DNA of 64,000 nt, taken from Methanobrevibacter thaueri (GTDB lineage: Archaea > Methanobacteriota > Methanobacteria > Methanobacteriales > Methanobacteriaceae). Of this stretch, positions 1-8,708 are shown piece after piece (the stretch's first letter is position 1; each line of letters opens with the position of its first letter). The DNA lies in NCBI RefSeq assembly GCF_015062915.1, contig NZ_SUTJ01000006.1:1-64000 (forward strand). Direction: 5' to 3'. Below the pieces are notes generated by a model that saw nothing but the letters and a program-made list of their open reading frames with translations, searched no databases and was not told where the DNA came from. Both the position numbers and the translations under genes were made by a program.

Positions 1-141
1 GAATATACGAAAAATAATTGAAATTAAGCCTAAAAATTTTTTGACAAAAAATCAAAAATCAATTTTGGCGGACACCCAAAAATAATATTTATAATAATTC
101 ATTCATTTGTAACTAAATTTTAACAATCAAAACATTAAAAT

Positions 142-325
142 ACTATAAAAAAGAATTATTATTTAAGAATTTAATTTCAAATGTAATTAATTTTTTTCAC
201 CGTCATTTTTGAACGGTTTAAATTCATAAGGTGTTTAAAAGAAAAAGTTTCCAAATATACCTATTAGGGGGATAATCTTATTCTCTCTTTAATCATGTTC
301 TTTTGAACACCTTATTTTTTTCATC
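142..325 (+). ncRNA. Candidate structured RNA / long inverted repeat in the leading gene-free stretch
   Basis: Positions 1-371 hold no convincing CDS. An 18-bp inverted repeat (226-243 with 298-315, one G-U pair, core AAGGTGTTTAAAAG) encloses a 54-nt loop and is followed directly by a T-tract (316-321). A smaller hairpin, ACCGT/ACGGT, sits at 199-217. A TATA-like ACTATAAAAA lies near 142-151, so a transcript could start around 172. The loop can form a weak internal hairpin around GGGGGATAA (277-285). It could be a small RNA, a terminator of an upstream gene outside the window, or a leader of the helicase at 372. Function unknown. Confidence 0.3.
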
Positions 326-371
326 TTGTTTTTATAAGATTTATTAACAATTAATAATATATCTAAATACA

Positions 372-2960
372 ATGCTAGTTTTAAAAAAGATTAAAAAACA
401 GTGGAGACTATATCCGATAGGTTCGCCGAAAAATGCACTGAACCATAAGAGGGAACCTGAATTTGTTGGAAACATCAAGTTCTCACATGACGGCGACACA
501 TTATCAATATCAAGATTCGTGGCGGATTATAACTTCAAGGACAACTCCACTTTAAATGAAAAGCTCATGCCTCCGGGAGAGGTAATTAAGCTATTGCGTT
601 CACAGGCGGTTTTTCTAGCGACAAGAGATAAGAAGGTTGAGGATTTCCTGAAATCCCTGAACATCAAGGTAAGGCACACTCAGGTATGTGATTTCTGTGC
701 CTATGACGGAAACATTACCATAGTCAATTCGGATTATTCATATAAGCATAACAATCAATTGATCTGCAGGGACTGTGCACATGACACCATAAAGCAGGAA
801 ATAAAGCTTCAAGGGTTTGATAAAAAGATTTTCAGAAACCTGAAATCCACACTTGAAAAGACAGGAAGCCTTGAAAAGACATTGTCCGTGCTTGACCCTC
901 ATTTCGACCCATTGAAAAACCGTAAATTAACTTTATTCGACAAGACAAGAAAGTCAAAGCATATCATCCCTCCAATTGACATGAAAAGGTTAAAGATTGA
1001 CAAGAGGTTCAAGGAGGTGTTGCTTGAGTCCGGAAACACCAAGCTATTGCCGGTCCAGTATCTTGCAATCAAGGAAGGGCTTTTAAAAGGAGAGGACCTT
1101 TTGGTAGTGAGTGCTACAGGTTCAGGTAAGACACTTGTCGGTGAGCTTGCAGGTATTTCAAAGGCTCTTAAGGGCAAGAAATTCGTTTTCCTAACTCCAC
1201 TGGTCGCCCTTGCAAATCAGAAATATCGTGATTTCAAAAGGAAATACTCAAAGCTTGGATTGAAGGTTGCAATCAAGGTCGGAAGAAACAGGGTGAAGGC
1301 GAAAGGAGAGCTGAACCTGCCGGACAGTGATGTTTCAAAGGCAGACATTGTTGTGGCCACCTATGAGGGAATAGATTATCTTTTGAGAAACGGAAACTCA
1401 CAAAGCCTGTCCAATCTAGGTGTGGTGCTGATAGATGAGATTCACATGATTGATGATGAGGACAGGGGAACACGTCTAAACGGCCTTATAAAACGTGTAA
1501 AGCACCTGTACCCTAAAACCCAAATAATAGGATTGTCTGCAACCGTGAAAAACCCTGACTTTTTAGCCAGTGAGTTCAACATGAAGCTTGTCGAATACTC
1601 AGAGCGTCCAGTGCCTCTGGAAAGACATTTGGTGTATGTTAGAAACGAATCCTCCAAAAGGCACATCATGCAGAAACTGGTAAAAAGGGAGTACAACACC
1701 AAATCCAAAAAGGGATATCGTGGACAGACCATAATATTTACAAATTCAAGGCGAAAAACCCATCAAATCGCCAATTACCTCTCAAACAAGCGCATAAATG
1801 CACAGGCATACCATGCGGGATTGTCATATTATAAAAAGGAAAAGATTGAAAAGGACTTTGACAAGGGTAAAATCTCCTGTGTAGTCACAACAGCAGCCCT
1901 TGCTGCAGGTGTGGATTTCCCAGCTTCACAGGTCATATTCGACTCACTGGTGATGGGTAACAAGTGGATTAATCCGAATGAGTTTTCACAGATGCTCGGG
2001 CGTGCCGGAAGGCCATCCTATCACGACCGTGGTATAGTATATCTTCTTCCTGAAGTTGGCAATGATTTTCAGGGAGAATCCGAAGAGGCCATGGCATTGG
2101 ATTTGCTTGAAAGCAACAGCGATGACGTTTACATTGAATATGATGAGGAATCAGCATATGAGCAGATTCTTGCTGACATATCCTCAACATCCATCCAATC
2201 AACAAACGAGCTCAATAAGTTCTACAAGAACATTGACGTGCCGATAAGCATAAAGATTGCCGTTGATGAGATGGAGGATTTAGATTTAATCAATCGCATG
2301 GCAAACCGGTTGGAGGTCACCAGATACGGAAGGGCAACATCAGTCTCATTCCTTTCAATTCCTGAAGCTGAATTCATCAAAACCACTTTAAATGATAGAA
2401 ATTACTTGAAGCATTATGTCGGACACTCTCCTATGTATAAGAAAAAGGAAAAGTACGATAAGCTCAAGGTGCTGATTCTTGCAATGGCAATGGACCTGGA
2501 GATGTTTGAAAACGCTTATCTTTCAAGCGTCATCCACAATCAGATATCAAACGCATTGAAAATCAAGTTCTCAACAAGGCTGTTTGCAGAATCCACCCTA
2601 GACATAATATCAAGCGGAGAGGCCATTGACAAGGTAGACAAGAAATTCCAGGATGCATTAATCCAATTGCAGACAGATTTCATGCAGTGCAGGTGTCAGG
2701 AAAGACCGTTCTGCCAATGCCTGCAGAGGGGAATATCAGAGGTAATCGTCCATGAGAGGCTCAAGGGAAAGGACCCTCAAGACATTTCAAACAAGCTCTT
2801 CAGGAAATACCAGATACAGGTCTATCCGGGAGACATATTCTCATGGCTGGACAATTTCGTCAAGAATCTGGATGCAATCAAAAGGATTGCTCAAGCTTAC
2901 AATAAAAGAAATATAGTTAAAAAAACAAACTACTTAATTAAGAAAATTGAAAATGGGTGA
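372..2960 (+). CDS. Ski2-like DEAD/DEAH-box helicase with zinc ribbon (DUF5814-type archaeal helicase)
   Basis: 862-residue superfamily 2 helicase. A zinc ribbon near the N-terminus has Cys106, Cys109, Cys132 and Cys135. Motif I is ATGSGKT (248-254), motif II DEIH (355-358), followed by a GLSAT motif III and motif VI QMLGRAGRP (from 540), a Ski2/Hel308-like signature. The C-terminal region has a second Cys cluster (773, 775, 781, 783) and a helical tail. The family is confined mainly to methanogenic Euryarchaeota and is expected to be an ATP-dependent nucleic acid helicase; substrate unknown. No clear Shine-Dalgarno precedes the ATG; a TATA-like TTTATAAGA lies about 35 nt upstream, so the leader would be very short. 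Six nucleotides separate it from the HerA-like gene, suggesting one operon. Confidence 0.85.
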   Translation: MLVLKKIKKQWRLYPIGSPKNALNHKREPEFVGNIKFSHDGDTLSISRFVADYNFKDNSTLNEKLMPPGEVIKLLRSQAVFLATRDKKVEDFLKSLNIKVRHTQVCDFCAYDGNITIVNSDYSYKHNNQLICRDCAHDTIKQEIKLQGFDKKIFRNLKSTLEKTGSLEKTLSVLDPHFDPLKNRKLTLFDKTRKSKHIIPPIDMKRLKIDKRFKEVLLESGNTKLLPVQYLAIKEGLLKGEDLLVVSATGSGKTLVGELAGISKALKGKKFVFLTPLVALANQKYRDFKRKYSKLGLKVAIKVGRNRVKAKGELNLPDSDVSKADIVVATYEGIDYLLRNGNSQSLSNLGVVLIDEIHMIDDEDRGTRLNGLIKRVKHLYPKTQIIGLSATVKNPDFLASEFNMKLVEYSERPVPLERHLVYVRNESSKRHIMQKLVKREYNTKSKKGYRGQTIIFTNSRRKTHQIANYLSNKRINAQAYHAGLSYYKKEKIEKDFDKGKISCVVTTAALAAGVDFPASQVIFDSLVMGNKWINPNEFSQMLGRAGRPSYHDRGIVYLLPEVGNDFQGESEEAMALDLLESNSDDVYIEYDEESAYEQILADISSTSIQSTNELNKFYKNIDVPISIKIAVDEMEDLDLINRMANRLEVTRYGRATSVSFLSIPEAEFIKTTLNDRNYLKHYVGHSPMYKKKEKYDKLKVLILAMAMDLEMFENAYLSSVIHNQISNALKIKFSTRLFAESTLDIISSGEAIDKVDKKFQDALIQLQTDFMQCRCQERPFCQCLQRGISEVIVHERLKGKDPQDISNKLFRKYQIQVYPGDIFSWLDNFVKNLDAIKRIAQAYNKRNIVKKTNYLIKKIENG

Positions 2961-2966
2961 ACATCA

Positions 2967-4568
2967 ATGTATGCAGAAGAAAAAATATTGGTCGGATGCA
3001 ATGACAACACCAATGTGTTTTTATTGCCTAAACTGGCAAACCGTCACGGTCTGATTGCCGGTGCAACCGGAACTGGTAAAACAATAACCTTAAAAACCTT
3101 AGCAGAATCATTTTCTGATATGGGCGTGCCTGTATTCTTGGCGGATATGAAAGGGGACATTTCAGGACTTGCTAAAATAGGTTCAGAAACAGAAAAAATC
3201 AAGACTAATGTTGACAAGTACGGTCTTGCAGATAAAGGATTCAAATATCAGCAATATCCTGTGGAGTTCTGGGATTTATTCGGTGAAAAAGGTCTTCCCG
3301 TAAGGGTGACAATGTCTGAAATGGGACCGATTTTACTGGGTAAAATCTTAAATCTCTCAGAAGCCCAGCAAGGGGTATTGAATATAGTGTTCAAGGTGGC
3401 TGATGAGAAATCATTGTTCATCATTGACATGAAAGATTTGAAATCAATGATCAATCACGTTGTTGAAAATAAGGCGGAATATGAAAGTCAATACGGTGCC
3501 ATTGCTGAAAAATCAGCAAATACAATCTTAAGGAATTTAATCACCCTTGAAGACCAAGGGGGAGACATGTTCTTCGGAGAGCCAGCTCTTGATTTGAACG
3601 ATTTCATGAGGGTTGATGAAAACGGCAAGGGTATTATCAACGTATTGGACTCACAGAAACTTTCCCTATCTCCTGAAATCTACTCAACATTCCTCTTATG
3701 GATGCTTTCCAATCTCTATCAAAACCTTCCAGAAGTAGGGGATATGGACAAGCCTAAATTCGTATTCTTCTTTGATGAAGCTCATTTGCTGTTTGATGAC
3801 ATGACTCCTGAACTTGGTAAGAAAATCGAACAGATCGTAAGATTGATCCGTTCAAAAGGAGTAGGGTTATATTTCATATCACAATCTCCTGCAGACATCC
3901 CCGATGATATATTGGCACAGCTTGGAAACCGTGTTCAACATGCACTTCATGCATATACTCCAAAAGACCAAAAGGCAGTTAAGGTTGCAGCCGAAACATT
4001 CCGTCCAAACCCTGAATTCGACACTGCAAGCGTAATTTCAGAACTTGGAATCGGTCAGGCACTAGTTTCCGTATTGGAGGAAGGCGGTGTGCCTGGAATA
4101 GTTCAAAAAGTCGATATAGTGCCTCCACAAAGTTATATCGGAGCCATTGATGATGCTATGAGAAGTGAACTGATAAGTTTGTCAGAGCTCAAATCAAAAT
4201 ATTGGGAAGCTGTTGACCCTCTTTCAGCTTATGAGATGCTTCTTGAAAAGGTTGATTCAAACCCTAATGTTGAAAGTGAAGTTGCACAAATCGACAAGCA
4301 AATCATCGAGGAAGCAAAGGTTGAAGTTGAAAATCAGCCTGAACCTGTCCAAGAGGCTCCTGAACAAGCCCAAAATCCTAATGCCGGTGATGTAATCGGA
4401 GGTATTTTAGGAACCGTTTTAGGCGGTCAGCAACCTGCCAGCGGCAAGAAGACTAAAAAGTCCGCTCAACAAAAAGCAATTGAAAAGGCTGCTTCACAGG
4501 CCATGAACACTGCTGCTCGTGAAGTCACCAAGGGAATCATGAGAGGAATATTCGGCCAAATGAAATAA
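2967..4568 (+). CDS. HerA-like ATPase, DUF853 family
   Basis: 533-residue protein of the DUF853/YjgR branch of the HerA-FtsK P-loop ATPases. Walker A is GATGTGKT (31-39 region, Lys38) preceded by NRHGLIAG, and Walker B FFFDEAHLL places Asp270/Glu271. These are hexameric ATPase motors by homology, possibly acting on DNA, but the DUF853 role is not established. The last 110 residues are Gln/Pro/Ala-rich and low complexity, then a short basic Lys/Arg tail with a conserved-looking amphipathic helix. GGTGA stands 5 nt before the ATG. It follows the Ski2-like helicase closely and precedes a small unknown gene, so the three are probably cotranscribed. Confidence 0.85.
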   Translation: MYAEEKILVGCNDNTNVFLLPKLANRHGLIAGATGTGKTITLKTLAESFSDMGVPVFLADMKGDISGLAKIGSETEKIKTNVDKYGLADKGFKYQQYPVEFWDLFGEKGLPVRVTMSEMGPILLGKILNLSEAQQGVLNIVFKVADEKSLFIIDMKDLKSMINHVVENKAEYESQYGAIAEKSANTILRNLITLEDQGGDMFFGEPALDLNDFMRVDENGKGIINVLDSQKLSLSPEIYSTFLLWMLSNLYQNLPEVGDMDKPKFVFFFDEAHLLFDDMTPELGKKIEQIVRLIRSKGVGLYFISQSPADIPDDILAQLGNRVQHALHAYTPKDQKAVKVAAETFRPNPEFDTASVISELGIGQALVSVLEEGGVPGIVQKVDIVPPQSYIGAIDDAMRSELISLSELKSKYWEAVDPLSAYEMLLEKVDSNPNVESEVAQIDKQIIEEAKVEVENQPEPVQEAPEQAQNPNAGDVIGGILGTVLGGQQPASGKKTKKSAQQKAIEKAASQAMNTAAREVTKGIMRGIFGQMK

Positions 4569-4575
4569 AGGTGAT

Positions 4576-5070
4576 ATGATGGCCCATCCTCATAAAGACG
4601 CAATTGCAAGAATGCCTGCCTCCTCATTGATTGGTGTCATTGAGGAGTCCAAAATGACTTATGTACGGGAAAACCTAAGCGTTTTCCTTCATGAAAGTCA
4701 AATAAAACTCCTTAAACAGGTCAAGAAACATCAAAAGCCTCATCACAAAAGGATTAGGGTAAAGCAATATCAAAAGGCTGAAAAGGACGATTTGTTCAAT
4801 CTTCATTTGGACCTCTACCTGAAAAAGTATGGGAAGCTCGCCAAGAAAGGATTGATTGAAATAGATGAAAATCCAGACAGTGGCCTTCCTTATGACTGTG
4901 AACTTACTCCTAATGGCATTGAAGTTCTTGATGAGATATCCGCTCTTGAAAATGAATGGGAAAATGTTGTAGGTATTGATGGCGAAGCAAAAGAAGTCCT
5001 AAAGGAAATTGCACTCAATTCATTTGAAATTAGTTATAGACATAAGAAAAAGCAGAGATTCATTTTTTAA
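4576..5070 (+). CDS. Conserved hypothetical protein, probable winged-helix fold
   Basis: 164 residues, not recognised as a named family. The middle is very basic (residues 45-75, rich in Lys/His/Arg). The part around LYLKKYGKLAKKGLIEI and CELTPNGIEVLDEI reads like the recognition helix and wing of a MarR/PadR-like winged helix, where 'T-x-x-G' marks the wing. This suggests nucleic acid or partner binding but is only inference. GGTGAT directly precedes tandem ATG codons at 4576 and 4579; the second (MAHPHK) has better spacing and may be the true start. It is the third gene of the helicase operon. Its last 11 nt overlap the convergent GIY-YIG gene. Confidence 0.6.
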   Translation: MMAHPHKDAIARMPASSLIGVIEESKMTYVRENLSVFLHESQIKLLKQVKKHQKPHHKRIRVKQYQKAEKDDLFNLHLDLYLKKYGKLAKKGLIEIDENPDSGLPYDCELTPNGIEVLDEISALENEWENVVGIDGEAKEVLKEIALNSFEISYRHKKKQRFIF

Positions 5071-5491
5071 AAAATTTGTAATCCATGGCTATTGAATCAT
5101 AGGCATTTTTCACCTGTTCAATAGCTTCTCTTCTATTTTTGAAATAATACAAGTGACTTTCACAGTCACAATCTGAACATCCGAAATTTTTCACTCCAAT
5201 TGCTCTAGTTTTAAGGAATTCAGATATATCACACTCTACCTTTTTATCGATGTTGTAGATAATGTCAAGTATTTTAGAGTTATCATCTTTTAAAAGATAG
5301 TCTATATGCCAATGTAGTTTTTTATCATCACTCAAATGTCTTTTAAGACGTGATTCCAATGAGTTCATGGCTGAGCCTACATAAACATAAATTCCTCTTT
5401 TGAATTCCATGGGTCCCAGTTTCGAACCTATCCTGATTTCGGATTTTCTCTTGACATGTATTATCAAGCAATAGCAGCCTTTCATCTTCAC
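5060..5491 (-). CDS. GIY-YIG nuclease-like protein, DUF123 family
   Basis: 143 residues matching the archaeal DUF123 branch of the GIY-YIG fold. The N-terminal GCYCLII strand, then GIYVYVGSA (around residues 33-41), and a downstream RLKRHL helix correspond to the GIY and YIG strands and the conserved Arg. A CSDCDCESH segment near residue 105 could bind metal and leads to the family's C-terminal HLYYF motif. Members are found alone or fused to endonuclease III in archaea, which points to DNA repair, but no activity is shown here. It converges with and overlaps the upstream gene by 11 nt and is transcribed divergently from the DUF371 gene 39 nt away. Confidence 0.8.
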   Translation of the reverse strand: MKMKGCYCLIIHVKRKSEIRIGSKLGPMEFKRGIYVYVGSAMNSLESRLKRHLSDDKKLHWHIDYLLKDDNSKILDIIYNIDKKVECDISEFLKTRAIGVKNFGCSDCDCESHLYYFKNRREAIEQVKNAYDSIAMDYKFFKK

Positions 5492-5530
5492 ACAAAACTT
5501 TTATTAATTTTTTCAATCTAAATTATATTT

Positions 5531-5944
5531 ATGATTTTCAAACTTAAAAGTAGGGGCCATAAGAATGTAACCTCACTTCACAAGTCCACCTTTGAAGTAA
5601 CAAAGGATGTTGAAATCGGGCCGACTGCAGACTGCATTGTTGGAACATCAGCGGACAAGTCAATGCTGAACTTTCCTGAGGAGTTCAAGGACAAGATTGC
5701 TAATTCAGATACCAGAATAACAGTCATTCTTGATACGGAAAATGGGCATGATGAAATAAACGGTTTTGGCCATGAGGACTTGACATTAACTCATCCTACT
5801 GACATTGTCTGCAGAACCAGTGACTATACCTGTTCACGCACATTGATGATTAGGGCAGACAAGGCTGCAAGGGATCTTGACAGCAACCTTATTGATGATT
5901 TAAAAAATGAAAAAATCATGGATGTAACTATAAAATTGTGCTAA
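5531..5944 (+). CDS. DUF371 family protein
   Basis: 137 residues resembling the archaeal DUF371 family, small beta-rich proteins of unknown function conserved in methanogens. Typical features are the opening strand with RGHKNVTSLHKSTFEVT, the GPTADCIVGTSADK stretch and the C-terminal AAR-D helix. The family consensus includes a conserved Cys in ADCIVG (Cys36 region), present here. The short AT-rich gap shared with the divergent GIY-YIG gene must hold both promoters. No role can be inferred from neighbours; the next gene is a tRNA. Confidence 0.75.
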   Translation: MIFKLKSRGHKNVTSLHKSTFEVTKDVEIGPTADCIVGTSADKSMLNFPEEFKDKIANSDTRITVILDTENGHDEINGFGHEDLTLTHPTDIVCRTSDYTCSRTLMIRADKAARDLDSNLIDDLKNEKIMDVTIKLC

Positions 5945-6003
5945 TAATAGTTAACTTTATATAATGTAAAAAACATACTCTTTAATAACCACTTTTGTTA
6001 TAT

Positions 6004-6090
<87 letters not shown>

Positions 6091-6148
6091 TTTATATAAA
6101 TTTTTTTTTAAGGTAATTTTTATATTCCATTACTCTATAAATATTATT

Positions 6149-7723
6149 ATGAATCAAATTGCTCAGAAATTTTTTAAAAATAAACTTATTTTATGCGCAT
6201 TGCTTTTTCTACTGCTGATGACCCTTTCAACAGTTAGTGCTAGTGAAAATGGCACAGATGAGTCTAATGTCATGGACATTCCAGGTTTTAATGATCTGTC
6301 CGATAAGATTAACAATACAGATGACACAGTCACATTAGATTCAGATTATGAATACAAAAACGGTACCGATAAGGAAATCGTCATTTCCAAGCCTGTGACA
6401 ATAGATGGTTCAGGACACACAATAGATGCTAAGAAGTCATCAAGGATATTCAATGTAACCGCTGACAATGTTGTTATAAAGAATATTCGATTTGTCAATG
6501 GAAATGCCTTGGGAAACTATTTCAGGTCTGATGTTGGAGGTGGCGCCATTTACTGGAGTGGTGCAAATGGAATTTTGGAAAACTGCACATTCATCAACAA
6601 CACCGGCAGCGGAATCGAGGATGATCCATTCGATAAGGAAGAAATCATAGTCAATGAGGACGGTTCCATAACTCATATCTATCGTTTCAGACCTATGGGA
6701 GCTCGTATCAATCAGGGAGGAGCCATACTATGGGAAGGTGATAATGGTACTGTTGTAGATTGCGGTTTCAACCACAATGATGTCGGTTATCCAAATGGAG
6801 GAGGTGCAATCTGCTGGAGAGGTAATGATGGTAAGATTATAGGCTCTTCATTTGTGGACAATGGAGGATGGACAGGTTCGGCTGTTGAATGGAGAGGAGC
6901 GAACGGGTCAATATTTTCATCAAAATTTATGAATTGGGGCATAAGCGACAATGGAATTTTCTGGGCTGGTGAAAATGGAACCATTAGAAATTCAATTTTA
7001 ATCTCTCCTGATGGAAGAAGGGTTGTTCACAGCTATTCTGACAGTCTTGATGCCAACTATAACTATTGGGGTGATTCAATCGATAATCCTGATCAATATC
7101 TCAAACCGGATGATGTTGAATATTGGTATGCAAGTGAAAGTAATGTAACCAGTTTTGAGGACTTGGAATTGAACAGCTCATTTGTATTGGTGAAAAGCAC
7201 TGAAAAGATTAGTGAAAAAATCATCTCAAGTGACTTGAAAGTTTACTACAACTCCAACGGCAAGTTCAATATTCAGGTTTACGACAAGCATGGAAAACCC
7301 GCAATTTTTGAGGATGTTAAATTTTACATCAACAACCATGAATACTCATTCATGACTGATGATAATGGAATTGCAACATTAAAGATTAAAGAAAAGCCTG
7401 GGAAATACACAATCTTTTCACAGTATGGTGATGTCATTGTCAAAAACAAAATCACCGTTAAAAGCGTATTGATAACTAAAAACTTGTCAAAAAAGGTTAA
7501 GAAATCTGCTAAATTCAATGTTAAAGTGTTAAACTCCAAGGGAAAGGCCTATAAAAATCAAGTTGTCAAAATCAAGTTCAAAAGCAAGACATATAAAATC
7601 AAAACAAACAAGAAGGGCATTGCAGCATTCAAGGTTTCAAAAAAATTGAGGGTTGGAAAATATGTCATCAAGACAACTTATAAGGGTCTAACAAATTCAA
7701 ATAAAATTGTAGTTAAAAAATAA
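6149..7723 (+). CDS. Adhesin-like secreted beta-helix protein
   Basis: 524 residues. The N-terminus has a basic stretch followed by a hydrophobic segment (about residues 12-29) ending in VSAS, a probable Sec signal peptide. Residues about 50-330 contain repeated right-handed beta-helix turns (DNVVIKNIRFVNG, GILENCTFINN, WEGDNGTVVDCGF). The C-terminal 200 residues form two Ig-like domains rich in Lys, ending in VKNSNKIVVKK-like strands. Such proteins are abundant in gut Methanobrevibacter and are thought to sit at the cell surface. There is no LPXTG or TM anchor; the basic Ig-like domain may bind the pseudomurein wall. A longer reading frame begins inside the upstream tRNA, so the ATG at 6149 is the plausible start. 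Confidence 0.85.
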   Translation: MNQIAQKFFKNKLILCALLFLLLMTLSTVSASENGTDESNVMDIPGFNDLSDKINNTDDTVTLDSDYEYKNGTDKEIVISKPVTIDGSGHTIDAKKSSRIFNVTADNVVIKNIRFVNGNALGNYFRSDVGGGAIYWSGANGILENCTFINNTGSGIEDDPFDKEEIIVNEDGSITHIYRFRPMGARINQGGAILWEGDNGTVVDCGFNHNDVGYPNGGGAICWRGNDGKIIGSSFVDNGGWTGSAVEWRGANGSIFSSKFMNWGISDNGIFWAGENGTIRNSILISPDGRRVVHSYSDSLDANYNYWGDSIDNPDQYLKPDDVEYWYASESNVTSFEDLELNSSFVLVKSTEKISEKIISSDLKVYYNSNGKFNIQVYDKHGKPAIFEDVKFYINNHEYSFMTDDNGIATLKIKEKPGKYTIFSQYGDVIVKNKITVKSVLITKNLSKKVKKSAKFNVKVLNSKGKAYKNQVVKIKFKSKTYKIKTNKKGIAAFKVSKKLRVGKYVIKTTYKGLTNSNKIVVKK

Positions 7724-7815
7724 CTACATTTCTCTCTTTTTTTTCAAATTAATAATTATTTATTTATAATAATTAAACCAAAAATTATATTAATAAACTT
7801 TTATGGTGATAATTT

Positions 7816-8670
7816 ATGAAAGCTGTAATTCCAGCAGCAGGTTTCGGAACAAGATTCTTGCCTGCTACTAAAGCGCAACCTAAGGAAATGTTGCCAGTTT
7901 ATGATAAACCAACAATTCAATACGTTATTGAAGAGGCAGTGGCTTCAGGTATTGACGATATTTTGATTGTAACCGGTAGAAACAAAAGATCAATTGAAGA
8001 CCACTTCGACAAGTCATTCGAACTTGAACAGACCCTTCAAAGCGCAGGAAAGGATGACAGGTTAAGGCAAGTTCGTGCAATCACTGATTTGGCTGACATA
8101 TGCTATGTAAGGCAAAAGGAGCAAAAGGGTCTTGGAGATGCTATCTACTGTGCTAAAAAGCATGTCGGCGGAGAGCCATTCGCAGTTCTTTTAGGAGATT
8201 CAATCACTAAAGGACCTACTCCATGCACAAAACAACTTATGGATGTCTATGATAAATATGGAGCTTCAGCAATTTCCCTTGAAGAGGTTCCTAGAGAAAA
8301 AGTCGAAAGGTACGGTATCATCAAGGGAACAGAAGTTGAGGATAACGTTTATAACATTGAAAAATTGGTTGAAAAGCCATTGGCTCATCAAGCACCATCC
8401 AATCTTGCTATTATGGGTCGTTATGTCTTATCTCCTGATATTTTTGATAAAATCGATGAGACAGAACCTGGTGTTGGCGGTGAAATACAGCTCACCGATG
8501 CCCTTCAAAAGCTCGATGCCATCTACGGTGTCACCTTTGAGGGAAAAACCTATGACATAGGTAACAGGTTTGAATGGTTAAAGACTTCCATTGAGTTTGC
8601 AATGGATGATCCTGAGTCAAAGGATGCTTTAATCGACTATATGAGAGAAATGATTAATGAATATAAATAG
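7816..8670 (+). CDS. galU: UTP--glucose-1-phosphate uridylyltransferase
   Basis: 284 residues, the usual length of GalU. It makes UDP-glucose from UTP and glucose 1-phosphate for glycans. The nucleotide-binding loop is AAGFGTRFLPATKAQPKEM (residues 6-24); the LLGDSI strand supplies the metal-binding Asp, and VEKP and GEIQLTDAL are family landmarks. GGTGAT lies 6 nt upstream of the ATG. The gene ends in a strong hairpin plus T-tract, so it is probably monocistronic. GalE at 46.5 kb acts on the same product, but the two are not clustered. Confidence 0.95.
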   Translation: MKAVIPAAGFGTRFLPATKAQPKEMLPVYDKPTIQYVIEEAVASGIDDILIVTGRNKRSIEDHFDKSFELEQTLQSAGKDDRLRQVRAITDLADICYVRQKEQKGLGDAIYCAKKHVGGEPFAVLLGDSITKGPTPCTKQLMDVYDKYGASAISLEEVPREKVERYGIIKGTEVEDNVYNIEKLVEKPLAHQAPSNLAIMGRYVLSPDIFDKIDETEPGVGGEIQLTDALQKLDAIYGVTFEGKTYDIGNRFEWLKTSIEFAMDDPESKDALIDYMREMINEYK

Positions 8671-8698
8671 TTACATACTGTAACTATCCTTTTTTTTC
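8667..8698 (+). terminator. Hairpin terminator of galU
   Basis: A perfect 9-bp stem ATAGTTACA/TGTAACTAT (8667-8675, 8679-8687) with a 3-nt loop overlaps the galU stop codon and is followed by CCTTTTTTTTC. The next gene starts at 8709, only about 10 nt after the T-tract. Confidence 0.7.
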
Positions 8699-8708
8699 TT
8701 TGATTTTT

